Assembly (NCBI GenBank): GCA_035292585.1
Contig: DATDPU010000013.1
Location: forward strand, 124,001-188,000
Direction: 5' to 3'
Length of the DNA stretch: 64,000 bases
Source: DASSFZ01 sp035292585
GTDB lineage: Bacteria > Chloroflexota > Anaerolineae > Fen-1058
Each line of letters starts with the position of its first letter. The stretch's first letter is position 1. Shown here piece after piece: positions 7,707-16,403 of the stretch. The translations under genes and the position numbers were made by a program. The notes beneath the pieces are model-generated. The model was not told the DNA's origin. It saw nothing but the letters and a program-made list of their open reading frames with translations, and searched no databases.

Positions 7707-10700
7707 CTACCGCAACACCGGCTGAGAGATGGTCGCCGGCGTGACGGCAATTGGCGCCGCCTGAGCGGGCTGGTCTTTTGGAACGACTTTCAAGAAGTGT
7801 GTCGAGACCTCACTCCAGTGGCGCAACAGCGCGTTGGCTTTGCGGCTGTGCGTGAGTTGCGCGTGCCGGCTGATCCAATCGTGGAGCTGCTCCACTTCGT
7901 CGGGCGGCAGCGCTTCCACGCGCACGAGCTGCGGGTTGATGCGCGCTGCGGCGCTCTCGTCTTCATCCAACACGTAGGCGATCCCGCCGGTCATCCCGGC
8001 GGCGAAGTTGTAGCCGATGGCCCCGAGCACGATGACCATGCCGCCGGTCATGTACTCGCAGCCATGATCGCCGACGCCTTCGACCACGGCGAACGCGCCG
8101 CTGTTGCGCACGGCGAAGCGCTCGCCCGCCCGCCCGGCGAGGAACACCTCGCCTCCGGTTGCGCCGTACAGCACGGTGTTGCCGGCCAATACCGCCGTTT
8201 CCCGCGCGCCTAACAGCTCGTCCGGCGGGGCAGGGGCATAGATCACAATCTGCCCACCGGCCAGGCCCTTGCCGACGTAGTCGTTCGCCTCGCCGATCAG
8301 CGTCAGGTTCAGGCCGGGCACGCCGAATGCGCCGAACGATTGTCCCGCGCTGCCGGTCAGCGTCACATCGATCGCGCCTTCCGGCAAGCCCATGTCGCCG
8401 TACTGCCGGGCGATCTCACTCGCGAGTCGCGCGCCGAAGGTCCGGTCGGAGTTGGAAATCCGATAGGTGAAATGCGGATTGATGACTTCTGATTGCTGAT
8501 TGAGATCCGAAATCCGAAATCCGAAATCAGCAATCAGTTGCTCGTTGAGAGGTGACGTTGCTGAAACGCGATTGGGTTCGCCGATGTAGCGGCGCGGGCC
8601 ATCGCCCGGCGGGGCCAGCAGCAATCGATCCAGGTTGAGCGCTTCGTCGCCGGTTCGCCCGGCAGCCGCTTGCTTTAACAGCTCGACGCGACCGATCGCT
8701 TCATCCAACGACGTCAAGCCGAGGCTGGCCAGAACCTCCCGCACTTCTTCGGCGATGTAGAGCATGAAGGCCATCACCTGCTCCGGCGTGCCATCGAATT
8801 TGGCGCGCAGCTCAGGGCGCTGGGTGGCGATGCCGGCGGGACAGGTGTTCATGTGGCAGGCGCGCGCCATCAAGCAGCCTTCGGCCACGACGGCGGCGGT
8901 GCCAAACGAGTACTCGTCTGCGCCGAGCAGCGCCGCGACGACCACATCGCGTCCGGTGCGCATGCCCCCATCGGCGCGCAGACGGACACGACCCCGCAGG
9001 CCGCTGGTCACCAGCACGTATTGCGCCTCGGCCAGCCCGATCTCCCACGGCACGCCGGCATACTTGATGCTGCTGAGCGGCGAGGCGCCGGTGCCGCCCG
9101 AGCTGCCGCTGATCAAGATGATATCTGCGCCGGCCTTCGCTACGCCGGCGGCGATGGCGCCGATGCCGGCCTGCGCCACGAGCTTGACGGAGATAGCGGC
9201 GCGCGGGTTGATCTGGCGCAGGTCGAAGATCAGCTGCGCTAAGTCTTCGATGCTGTAGATGTCGTGGTGCGGCGGCGGCGAGATCAGCGTGACGCCGGGC
9301 GTCGCATGTCGAATCGCGGCGATCTCGGCCGTCACTTTGTGGCCGGGCAACTGCCCGCCCTCGCCGGGCTTGGAGCCTTGCGCCATTTTGATCTGCAGCT
9401 CGTCGGAGGATACCAGATAAGCCGGGGTGACGCCAAACCGCGCCGAGGCCACCTGCTTGATGCGATCGTTGCTCTCGTTCTGGTAACGCGCCGGGTCTTC
9501 GCCGCCTTCGCCGGAGTTGCTCCACGCGCCCAGGCGGTTCATGGCGACCGTCATCGTGGCATGCGCCTCGGCCGAAAGCGCGCCGTGCGACATGGCCGCC
9601 GTCGAGAACCGGCGAACGATCGTGTAGGTGGATTCAACTTCATTCGGTTTCACCGCAGAGCGCGCGGAGTTTTCTGAATTCTCTGCGTCCTCTGCGTTCT
9701 CTGCGGTTAAATTCTTATTGTCAGGCGCGGCCGTTATAGCGGGCGGGTTGAAGTCCAGCAGGTCGCGCACATCGACCGGCGCGCGTGAATGCTGGAGCTG
9801 GCTGTAGCGTTTATAGGCCGCGTAGCCTTCGCTCCACCCGCCGTTCAGCGCGCCCGGCGTTTTCACCGCTTCGTGCAAGGCATGGACGATCGATGGACTG
9901 AAGGCGTGCAATTCACCGCTGCGCTTGAACTTGTAGAAGCCGGGGCTGTCGAGCTTGACTTCCGTTTGGGGCTGGGGAGGAAACGCGGCCGCGTGCCAGC
10001 GCAAGACGATCTGGGCGATGCGGCCCAACCCGATGCCTTCGAGATGCGCCAGCGTCCCGGTGAAATATTGCTCGATGATCGCGCTGCTCAAGCCGATCAC
10101 TTCGAAGATTTGCGCGCCGCAATAGGCATCGACGGTGCTGATGCCCATCTTGGACATGATCTTGAGCAGGCCGTGCTCGGCGGCGTGGAGGTAGCGGGCA
10201 ATCGCTTCAGCCGGCGCGAACTTAGCGCCGCTCACCTCGACGGCGGTTTGAAGCGCGAGGTACGGGTTGATGGCGGCGGCGCTGTATCCGATCAGCGTGG
10301 CAAAGTGATGCACGTCGCGCGGCTCGCCGCTCTCGATCACGAAATCGACGCAGGTGCGCAGATCGGCGCGCAGCAGGTGGTTGTGAACGGCGCTCAACGC
10401 GAGGAGCGAGGGCGCGAACGTATGTGGCTCGCCGACGCCCCGATCGCTGAGGATGAGCGTCTGCGCGCCGCCGCGCACCGCCGCTTCCGCTTCGGCGCAT
10501 AACCGTGTCAGGGCGCGTTCGAGACCTGCCACACCATCGGCGGCCGGGAAGAGCGTTGACAGGGTAACCGCGCGCAGTTCGGCATCGGCTTTGAGCGCGG
10601 CCAGCGCATCATCGGTGAGAAACGGGCTGTCGAGCTCCAGCAAGCGCGCCTGCTGCGAGGTCTCGGCCAGGAAGTTTCCGCGCGCGCCCAATCGCACCCG

Positions 10701-12326
10701 CAGCGACATGACCAGCTCTTCGCGCAGCGGGTCGATCGGCGGGTTGGTCACTTCGGCAAAACGCTGGCGGAAGTAGCTGAACAGCGGGCGCGGCTGCTCC
10801 GAGAGGATGGCCGGCGGGGTATCATCGCCCATCGAGCCGATCGCCTCAACGCTGTTCTCGACCATCGGCTTGAGCACAACGGTCAGCTCTTCGTGGGTAT
10901 AACCGAATGCGGCTTGGGCAATGAGCAATGAAGAATGATCAATGGGCAATGACTTGGCAGGCCCCGACAATTGACCCATTGATAATTGCTCATTCCTAAT
11001 TGTCCTGAGGTTCTGCCGCACCCACGTCCCGTATGGCTTGGCCGACGCGAGCTCGGCTTTCACCTGGCCGTCTTCGAGCACGATGCCCTGCTGCGTGTCG
11101 ACGATAACCATTTGCCCCGGCCCGAGTTTGCCTCGGACGAGTATTCGCGTCTCTTCGAGCGCCACCGCCCCGGCTTCTGACGCGGCGACCACGAGACCGT
11201 CGGCGGTGATCACGTAGCGGCAGGGGCGCAAGCCGTTGCGGTCGAGCGCCGCGCCGACGGTGCGGCCATCGGTGAAGATGAGCGCGGCCGGGCCGTCCCA
11301 CGGCTCGCTCAAGCAGGCGTGATAGGCGTAGAAGTCACGGATTCGTTCGGGCAGGTCGGTCAGCTGCTCCCAGGCGGGCGGCGCGAGCATGGTGACCGCG
11401 TGTTGTATCTTGCGGCCTCCCAGCACGAGCAGCTCCGTGGCGTTATCGAGCATCGCCGAGTCGCTGCCTTCGGTGTCGATGACAGGGCGCAGCTCAGCCG
11501 GATCCGCGCAAAATTCCGCCGTCAACCCCGGCTCGCGGGCGCGCATCCAGGCGAGATTACCCTGCAAGGTATTGATTTCCCCGTTGTGGCACAAGACGCG
11601 AAACGGCTGGGCGCGCGCCCAGGTCGGGAAGGTGTTGGTGCTGTAGCGCTGATGAAAGACGACCAGCGGCACGCTGTAGTCGGGGTTTTGCAGATCGGCG
11701 TAGAACGCCCGCAGCTGCGGAGCGAGGAACAGGCCCTTATACACGATCGTGCGCGAGGAGCAGGAGGGCGCGTAGGCGCCTAGCCCCGCCGCCCGCGCCT
11801 CACGCTCAAACTGCTTGCGCGCCAGATAGAGTCGGTGTTCGAACTTGTGGTTGTAGAGCGTCGAGTGATGCTCGATGATGGCGTGAAAAATGTGGGGCTG
11901 GGTGGCGCGGGCGCGCTCGCCGAGGACTTCAGCGTGGATCGGCGCCTCGCGCCAGGCGAGGACGCATAGGCTGTGTTTCGCCAATGCCGACTCGAACAGC
12001 CGCATGCCGGTTTCGACTGTGCCGGGTTGAAAAAAGAAGACGCCGACGCCGAGGCGATCGGGGTCGGGGCTGCGGCCGGTGAGGCGCTCGGTCTCGCGCA
12101 CGAACAATCGGCGGGGCAGGGGCGTGAGAACGCCCGCGCCATCTCCGGTGCGGGCGTCGGCATCCAGCGCGCCGCGATGCTGAAGGTTGACGAGTGCTTC
12201 CAGGCCACGCTGCAATAGGGCGTGACTGGGTCGGCCATACTGGTCGGCAACGAAGCCAATACCACAGCCACCCCGATCAAATGGGGGGAGGTAAGGTGAA
12301 TCAAGCCGATGATCGCGGTTGAGCAT
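7707..12326 (-). CDS. gltB: Glutamate synthase, large (alpha) subunit
   Basis: 1539 residues. It converts glutamine plus 2-oxoglutarate to two glutamates. The amidotransferase nucleophile is Cys21 (GGCGIGFVADQYG), so a short propeptide is removed. The FMN barrel has SPPPHHDIYSIEDLAQL and GSSGGTGASPLSS. The 3Fe-4S ligands are the CX5CX4C in GCLMARACHMNTCPAG near 1150-1162, and a GXGXG-type C-terminal beta-helix follows. No small subunit gltD is visible, so the electron donor (ferredoxin or NADPH via an unlinked subunit) is open. Three low-complexity in-frame inserts made of spacer repeats interrupt it (see the repeats at 8463, 9650 and 10915). Ribosome site GGGAGGTT. Confidence 0.97.
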   Translation of the reverse strand: MLNRDHRLDSPYLPPFDRGGCGIGFVADQYGRPSHALLQRGLEALVNLQHRGALDADARTGDGAGVLTPLPRRLFVRETERLTGRSPDPDRLGVGVFFFQPGTVETGMRLFESALAKHSLCVLAWREAPIHAEVLGERARATQPHIFHAIIEHHSTLYNHKFEHRLYLARKQFEREARAAGLGAYAPSCSSRTIVYKGLFLAPQLRAFYADLQNPDYSVPLVVFHQRYSTNTFPTWARAQPFRVLCHNGEINTLQGNLAWMRAREPGLTAEFCADPAELRPVIDTEGSDSAMLDNATELLVLGGRKIQHAVTMLAPPAWEQLTDLPERIRDFYAYHACLSEPWDGPAALIFTDGRTVGAALDRNGLRPCRYVITADGLVVAASEAGAVALEETRILVRGKLGPGQMVIVDTQQGIVLEDGQVKAELASAKPYGTWVRQNLRTIRNEQLSMGQLSGPAKSLPIDHSSLLIAQAAFGYTHEELTVVLKPMVENSVEAIGSMGDDTPPAILSEQPRPLFSYFRQRFAEVTNPPIDPLREELVMSLRVRLGARGNFLAETSQQARLLELDSPFLTDDALAALKADAELRAVTLSTLFPAADGVAGLERALTRLCAEAEAAVRGGAQTLILSDRGVGEPHTFAPSLLALSAVHNHLLRADLRTCVDFVIESGEPRDVHHFATLIGYSAAAINPYLALQTAVEVSGAKFAPAEAIARYLHAAEHGLLKIMSKMGISTVDAYCGAQIFEVIGLSSAIIEQYFTGTLAHLEGIGLGRIAQIVLRWHAAAFPPQPQTEVKLDSPGFYKFKRSGELHAFSPSIVHALHEAVKTPGALNGGWSEGYAAYKRYSQLQHSRAPVDVRDLLDFNPPAITAAPDNKNLTAENAEDAENSENSARSAVKPNEVESTYTIVRRFSTAAMSHGALSAEAHATMTVAMNRLGAWSNSGEGGEDPARYQNESNDRIKQVASARFGVTPAYLVSSDELQIKMAQGSKPGEGGQLPGHKVTAEIAAIRHATPGVTLISPPPHHDIYSIEDLAQLIFDLRQINPRAAISVKLVAQAGIGAIAAGVAKAGADIILISGSSGGTGASPLSSIKYAGVPWEIGLAEAQYVLVTSGLRGRVRLRADGGMRTGRDVVVAALLGADEYSFGTAAVVAEGCLMARACHMNTCPAGIATQRPELRAKFDGTPEQVMAFMLYIAEEVREVLASLGLTSLDEAIGRVELLKQAAAGRTGDEALNLDRLLLAPPGDGPRRYIGEPNRVSATSPLNEQLIADFGFRISDLNQQSEVINPHFTYRISNSDRTFGARLASEIARQYGDMGLPEGAIDVTLTGSAGQSFGAFGVPGLNLTLIGEANDYVGKGLAGGQIVIYAPAPPDELLGARETAVLAGNTVLYGATGGEVFLAGRAGERFAVRNSGAFAVVEGVGDHGCEYMTGGMVIVLGAIGYNFAAGMTGGIAYVLDEDESAAARINPQLVRVEALPPDEVEQLHDWISRHAQLTHSRKANALLRHWSEVSTHFLKVVPKDQPAQAAPIAVTPATISQPVLR
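8463..8548. repeat. In-frame heptamer repeat inside gltB (insert 3)
   Basis: Left arm GGATTGATGACTTCTGATTG and right arm CCGAAAT repeats plus CAGCAATCAG form an inverted repeat with 7-base period. It encodes about 27 residues ending INPHFTY, just before the conserved ISNSDRTFGARL segment of GltB, where family members have no such stretch. Confidence 0.8.
9650..9718. repeat. In-frame CTCTGCG-type repeat inside gltB (insert 2)
   Basis: ACCGCAGAG at one end and CTCTGCGGT at the other, with CTCTGCGT/CTCTGCGTT units between, form a palindrome. It encodes NLTAENAEDAENSENSARSA between the central domain and the conserved TIVRRFSTAAMSHGALS of the synthase domain. Related palindromes lie at 53853-53880 and 58043-58103. 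Confidence 0.8.
10915..11010. repeat. In-frame AATGAGCAAT-type repeat inside gltB (insert 1)
   Basis: GAGCAATGAAGAATGATCAA with its inverted partner TTGATAATTGCTCATTCCTA. It encodes a Ser/Leu/Gln-rich stretch (about 30 residues) between TWVRQNLR and the conserved AQAAFGYTHEEL. Confidence 0.8.
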
Positions 12327-12441
12327 GGAAACCTCCCGGTTGGCGGCGACTCAGTGCTTTGTTAGTGTATGCACAAGTTCGCGCGTTGTCGCCACCGAAG
12401 CGGGCCATTCCAAACTCACCCGTTTGGGCCATAGCACAACG

Positions 12442-12484
12442 CCGAAAACCGACCATTCGGTTTTCGGGGTCTGCGTCGATTATA
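12442..12484 (-). promoter_or_regulatory. gltB -10 box and 5'-end hairpin with hexaloop
   Basis: Minus strand TATAAT at 12479-12484 (the -35 is weak) should start RNA near 12472, about 145 bases before gltB. Right at that 5' end, CCGAAAACCG and CGGTTTTCGG (12442-12467) close a six-base loop AATGGT, which has A at position 1 and G at position 4. That is the loop identity known for ANTAR targets. A second conforming hairpin and a U-run terminator are not evident, so this is only a candidate. The rest of the leader holds further stems (GGCCCAAAC region and GGCGAC/GTCGCC). Confidence 0.45.
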
Positions 12485-12511
12485 TTCAGTTGTGATTGAA
12501 TTCAGATCGTC

Positions 12512-12718
12512 TCACGCAACCGCGAGAACTTTCGAACTCTCACCCTCCCGTTCCAGTTGTTGGAGCAAACTCTTCAAGCGCGTCTGTTGTCGCCTGAGCA
12601 TCTCACGATAGTCTCGGCGATCGGTGTGCGCGATCTCCGTGCGCAGCTCCGAAAGACAACTCTCAAGCGTGCTTTGCAGCAATTCCGCCTCTTCCTGGTT
12701 CAACGTCAGCTGGACCAA
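12512..12718 (-). CDS. Small conserved-looking coiled-coil protein, unknown function
   Basis: 68 residues, starting VQLTLNQEEAELLQSTLESC and ending in KSLLQQLEREGESSKVLAVA: almost wholly helical, charged, with heptad leucines. The start is a TTG at 12718 preceded by a strong GGAGGAGAAG site; upstream codons in the frame belong to amt1 sequence and are not conserved-looking. Small proteins of the VxLTLTxEEAELL type are common beside unrelated operons in several phyla; I know no function. It lies between amt1 and gltB on their strand. Confidence 0.75.
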   Translation of the reverse strand: MVQLTLNQEEAELLQSTLESCLSELRTEIAHTDRRDYREMLRRQQTRLKSLLQQLEREGESSKVLAVA

Positions 12719-12803
12719 TCTTCTCCTCCATATTGATGGTGAAATGCGACTCGGCGCGCTTGCGTGGCTATCGCAAAACGCGCCGAGGTAATCGACTGTG
12801 TGC

Positions 12804-14399
12804 TTACTTTCCGGCCGAGGCAGCAGCGCGCGCCGACCCGCCAGCCGACTTGCGACCATAGACCACCGCATCGGGCGGGGCCACGAAGTCTTTGGGATAG
12901 CCTTCCACGCCCATCTCCGGTATGTCAAGACCGGCCAGCTCATCGGCCCGCGAGACGCGCAGCAGCTTCAGCGCATCCAACACCTTGAAGAAGACAAATG
13001 TTGTAACAAAGACGGTCACCGCAATCGCCACGACTTCGGCGATTTGCGCCACGATCTGCGTGCTGCCCCCATACAGCAAGCCAGTCACCGGCGTGGCGAT
13101 GCCGTTCCAGGCCGCCGTATCAGGGTTGCCATTGGCGAAGATGCCGACGGCCAGCACGCCCCACATACCGTTGAAGAAGTGAACCGGGACTGCGCCAACC
13201 GGGTCGTCGATCTTCCAGCGTTCCAGCAAAGCGGTGGCTACACACACCCACACGCCGGCGATCAGGCCGATGACGACTGCGGCCCAGGTATCCACAAACG
13301 CGCACGGCGCGGTAATCGCGACCAGGCCGGCCAGGATACCGTTGACCGACATCGACGGATCGGGTTTCTTGGCTGCGCCGAACAGCCACATGTACAACAT
13401 GGCCGATACGCCGCCCGCCGCACCGGCCAGCAATGTATTGATGGCGGCGATCACCGCCAGGTTACGGAACGCACCGTTGAAACCGAGCGCCGAGCCGGGG
13501 TTGAAACCAAACCAGCCGAAGAACAGGATGATCGTGCCGAGCACACCCAACGGGATGCTGTGACCGGGGATCGCGTTCGGCGAACCGTCCTTGTTGAAGC
13601 GCCCAATGCGCGGGCCGAGGACGATGGCGCCGGCCAGCCCGATTGCGCCGCCGATCATGTGCACCACACCCGACCCGGCGAAGTCGACGGCGCCGTTGCC
13701 TAACCCCGCTGTGCGCCCCAGGTTCGCCAGCCAGCCGCCGCCCCACACCCAGCCGCCGACCAGTGGATAGATGAACATGCTCACCCACAGGCCCATCAGC
13801 GCGAAGCCGACGAACTTCAGCCGCTCGGCCATCGAGCCGGTAGGAATAGTGGCGGCGGTGTCCATGAACACCATCTGGAACAGGAAGAAGGTCAGCACGC
13901 CGAAGTTAGCGCCCAAGCCGCCGAGCATGAACCCGCTCAATCCCATCACGCCCGAGCCGCCGATCAGCAGCGGCTTGTCGAGCACACCGGACCAGTCACC
14001 CAAGGTGATGGGTGAGAAGGCCCAGGCGCCTTGACCGTTGATGTCGGGATACGTGTAGTTGACGCCGCCGAACTGGAGCGCGAAGCCAGTTAACCAATAG
14101 CCCACCGCGCCGATGCAGAACACCATCATGTTCATCATCATCGTGTGCGCGACGTTCTTGGAGCGCGTGAAGCCGGTCTCGACCAGCGCGAAACCTGCCT
14201 GCATAAAGAAAACCAGAAACCCGGTGATAAGGACCCACGCGACATTCAGACTCAACGCGGCGTCGTTCGCCGTAGCAGCGACCTGCACGGGATCGGGCGG
14301 TTCACCCTGGGCGGAAGCGACGCCCACCGCGCCGATTACCATCGACGCGCTTAACACCAAGAGCACCTTCAGCATGGCAACTACGACCGGCTTCTTCAT
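12804..14399 (-). CDS. amt: Ammonium transporter (Amt), long form
   Basis: 531 residues. N-terminal signal peptide (MKKPVVVAMLKVLLVLSASM, cleavage after ASA), then 11 membrane segments. Channel motifs present: FFMQAGFALVETGF, DTAATIPTGSMAERLKF, the pore histidines in FAGSGVVHMIGG and VGAVPVHFFNGMWG. The protein conducts ammonium/ammonia into the cell. A basic Ala/Gly-rich cytoplasmic tail (about 50 residues) follows the last helix. It is the second gene after the ArsB/NhaD-type permease and is followed by the 68-residue protein and gltB. PII (17675) is the likely regulator. Confidence 0.96.
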   Translation of the reverse strand: MKKPVVVAMLKVLLVLSASMVIGAVGVASAQGEPPDPVQVAATANDAALSLNVAWVLITGFLVFFMQAGFALVETGFTRSKNVAHTMMMNMMVFCIGAVGYWLTGFALQFGGVNYTYPDINGQGAWAFSPITLGDWSGVLDKPLLIGGSGVMGLSGFMLGGLGANFGVLTFFLFQMVFMDTAATIPTGSMAERLKFVGFALMGLWVSMFIYPLVGGWVWGGGWLANLGRTAGLGNGAVDFAGSGVVHMIGGAIGLAGAIVLGPRIGRFNKDGSPNAIPGHSIPLGVLGTIILFFGWFGFNPGSALGFNGAFRNLAVIAAINTLLAGAAGGVSAMLYMWLFGAAKKPDPSMSVNGILAGLVAITAPCAFVDTWAAVVIGLIAGVWVCVATALLERWKIDDPVGAVPVHFFNGMWGVLAVGIFANGNPDTAAWNGIATPVTGLLYGGSTQIVAQIAEVVAIAVTVFVTTFVFFKVLDALKLLRVSRADELAGLDIPEMGVEGYPKDFVAPPDAVVYGRKSAGGSARAAASAGK

Positions 14400-14427
14400 G
14401 ACGATGATTCCCCCTTTAGAATTGATG

Positions 14428-14485
14428 ATTTATGATTGCCGATTGAATCCGTCAATCACCAATCAGCAATCGAAAATCCGCAATG
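14428..14485. repeat. Heptamer spacer repeat between permease and amt
   Basis: GATTGCCGATTG and the run ATCACCAATCAGCAATCGAA repeat roughly every 7 bases and are mutually complementary, forming a weak hairpin in the 89-base spacer. Confidence 0.7.
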
Positions 14486-14487
14486 AG

Positions 14488-15792
14488 TTAGTACCAGCCG
14501 ATGTGGCTTTTGAGCGCGACCAGGGCCGAGGCCAATACCATCGCCAACAACGTCGGCGGCACGGCGATCAGCACCCAACGCTTCCAGCCGATCCGCCCGT
14601 GGTTTCGTTCCATGAACGAGTACGCGACGACGTTGGCCGATGCGCCGATCGGCGTCAGATTGCCGCCCATGTCCAGGCCCAGGGCCAGCGACCAGACCAT
14701 CAACGCCAGCGCCGGCATGCCGGGAATGCTCGCCAGGTCGCGCAATACATAGCTCATCGCCAGCGCCAGCGGCACGTTGTCCACCACACCGCTCGCCAAC
14801 CCCGGCCCCCAATGCAGCGCCATCACCAGGGCGTTCGGGTTGGAGGCCGTCGCGCCGGCCAGTGAATGGGCCAGCATTTCGAATAGATTCGATTTTTCCA
14901 GCCCGCCGATCAACACGAACAGCCCTGCGAAGAATATAATGCTCTGCCCATCGACCTTAAGGATCACCAGCTTGCGTTCACCACCGGGTAGAGCGAGCAG
15001 CGCCAGACCGGCCGGCGCCAGCGCGGCGACCGCCGCCGTGATCGGCAGGCCGGTCCAATGGGAGAGCGGGTGGTGGAAGACGAGCAACACAACCGCCGCG
15101 CCAAAACCGATCAGGCCGACGCGCGTCATGCGCGTGTGCAGCGGGTCGCGGTGGAGCGCCTCGATCTCGCGCACCATTTTCTCGGTCAGCGCGGCGTGCG
15201 CATCGCGCAGCTTCTTGCGATTGATGACATAGAACACACCGAGCAGGGTCAAGGCGGCCAGCGCCGAGATCGGCCCGGTATGCTGCGCAAAGTCGGCGAA
15301 GTTGAAGCCCAGGGTCGTGCCCAAGATCACGTTGGGCGGGTCGCCGACCAATGTGGCCGCGCCGCCGGTATTGGCCGCGCACACCTCGGCGACGACGAAC
15401 GGCACCGGATCGACCTTGAGCAGGCGGCAGAGTTGCAGCGTCAGCGCCGACAGAAATAGCATCACCGTGATGCTGTCCATGAACATCGCCAGGATGGCCG
15501 CCAGCAGCAGCAGGACAATGAACAGCCAGGTCGGGTGATAGTTCACTTTGCGGACGGCGGTCAGCGCCAGCCAGGTGAAGAAGCCGGCTTCGTGCAGGAT
15601 GGAGACGAGCACGAACATGCCGGCGAGCAATCCGAGCGTTTCCCAGTTGATGTAGGTGAGCGCTTCGATCGGGCTGAGCACGCCGAACAGGATGAGCAGC
15701 CCGCCGCCGATCAGCGCCACCCAGTGGCGTGGAAACTTTTCGCTCGCGATGAAGACGTAAGCAAGTGCGAAAACGATCAAGGCGATAAACAT
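14488..15792 (-). CDS. ArsB/NhaD-type ion permease (IT superfamily)
   Basis: 434 residues with about 11-12 membrane segments. Motifs of the ArsB/NhaD/CitM superfamily: FMDSITVMLFLSALTLQL, AANTGGAATLVGDPPNVILG, GVVDNVPLALAM and GLDMGGNLTPIGASANV, the two repeated discontinuous-helix signatures. Substrate may be Na+/H+, arsenite or a dicarboxylate; linkage to amt suggests an ion or pH role during ammonium uptake, but this is weak. ATG 15792 is chosen over GTG 15801 because of spacing to the GGAG. A perfect stem-loop (15815-15850) precedes it. Confidence 0.9.
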   Translation of the reverse strand: MFIALIVFALAYVFIASEKFPRHWVALIGGGLLILFGVLSPIEALTYINWETLGLLAGMFVLVSILHEAGFFTWLALTAVRKVNYHPTWLFIVLLLLAAILAMFMDSITVMLFLSALTLQLCRLLKVDPVPFVVAEVCAANTGGAATLVGDPPNVILGTTLGFNFADFAQHTGPISALAALTLLGVFYVINRKKLRDAHAALTEKMVREIEALHRDPLHTRMTRVGLIGFGAAVVLLVFHHPLSHWTGLPITAAVAALAPAGLALLALPGGERKLVILKVDGQSIIFFAGLFVLIGGLEKSNLFEMLAHSLAGATASNPNALVMALHWGPGLASGVVDNVPLALAMSYVLRDLASIPGMPALALMVWSLALGLDMGGNLTPIGASANVVAYSFMERNHGRIGWKRWVLIAVPPTLLAMVLASALVALKSHIGWY

Positions 15793-15814
15793 CTGGCACA
15801 CTCCATAAAACGAA

Positions 15815-15850
15815 ATGACGCCCTTGGCAAGGTAAAGCCAAGGGCGTCAT
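15815..15850 (-). terminator. Leader stem-loop before the permease
   Basis: ATGACGCCCTTGGC and GCCAAGGGCGTCAT form a perfect 14-bp stem with an 8-base loop, followed on the minus strand by TTCGTTTTA. It lies 23 bases from the start codon; a candidate attenuator rather than a strong terminator. Bases 15851-16226 of the divergent spacer hold further small palindromes (TTACCC/GGGTAA and GGCGGGT/ACCCGCC at 16169-16212) and no supported gene. Confidence 0.55.
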
Positions 15851-16226
15851 GGCCCACGCGACGACGATAAAACACAATATTCCGTTGTTCAGGTATCCTA
15901 TGCCCGGAACTCGGAATACTCTAACAGAACACGGTGCATGGGACAATCCCCAAATGGGCCATATCTTTACACTTTCTTGATGCGCGAAGCCGCCGTTTTG
16001 TCGATTTCTTGACACGCTTCAAGGTATACGGGCGGCAATATCGTCAACTGGGTTGGTGCTCAATACAGATCGGCAGCGCCTTGCCGCTATTGCGCGTTGC
16101 AGTTGTGCGTGATGCCCGGTCGACCAGTCGTTGAAGTCGCAGAGCGGGTGATGGCTTGCAGAAGGTTCTGTTACCCTTTTGGGTAAGGCGGGTCACCTGA
16201 ACCCGCCTGAAAAATGGCCCAAATGG

Positions 16227-16255
16227 TTGACATGGAATTTAGTATCTGCTATAGT
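16227..16255 (+). promoter_or_regulatory. Consensus promoter of amt2-glnK
   Basis: TTGACA (16227-16232), 17-base spacer, TATAGT (16250-16255). Expected RNA start near 16262, leaving a leader of about 140 bases that contains an intrinsic terminator. Confidence 0.85.
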
Positions 16256-16320
16256 CTGAGCGTCGCTCCAACCCTTCAACTGCTGTAGCCGTCATTCAAT
16301 CGAATAAAATTCCAGGCCGC

Positions 16321-16363
16321 GAAGCCTTGCAGAACTTGCCGTCTGTTCTGAAGGCTTCTTTTT
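16321..16363 (+). terminator. Intrinsic terminator in the amt2 leader (attenuator)
   Basis: GAAGCCTT-g-CAGAAC pairs with GTTCTG-AAGGCTTC around a 9-base loop and is followed by TTTTTG. It lies between promoter and start codon, so read-through must be regulated; the ANTAR regulator is the obvious candidate factor. Confidence 0.8.
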
Positions 16364-16403
16364 GTCTCGCCGCCATTCCAGCTCGGAAGGAGACTGATGC
16401 ATT

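Noticed and set aside
15934..16134. 66-codon frame in the permease-amt2 divergent spacer
   Set aside because: No ribosome site, no recognisable motif, composition unlike neighbours; the promoter for amt2 follows it.
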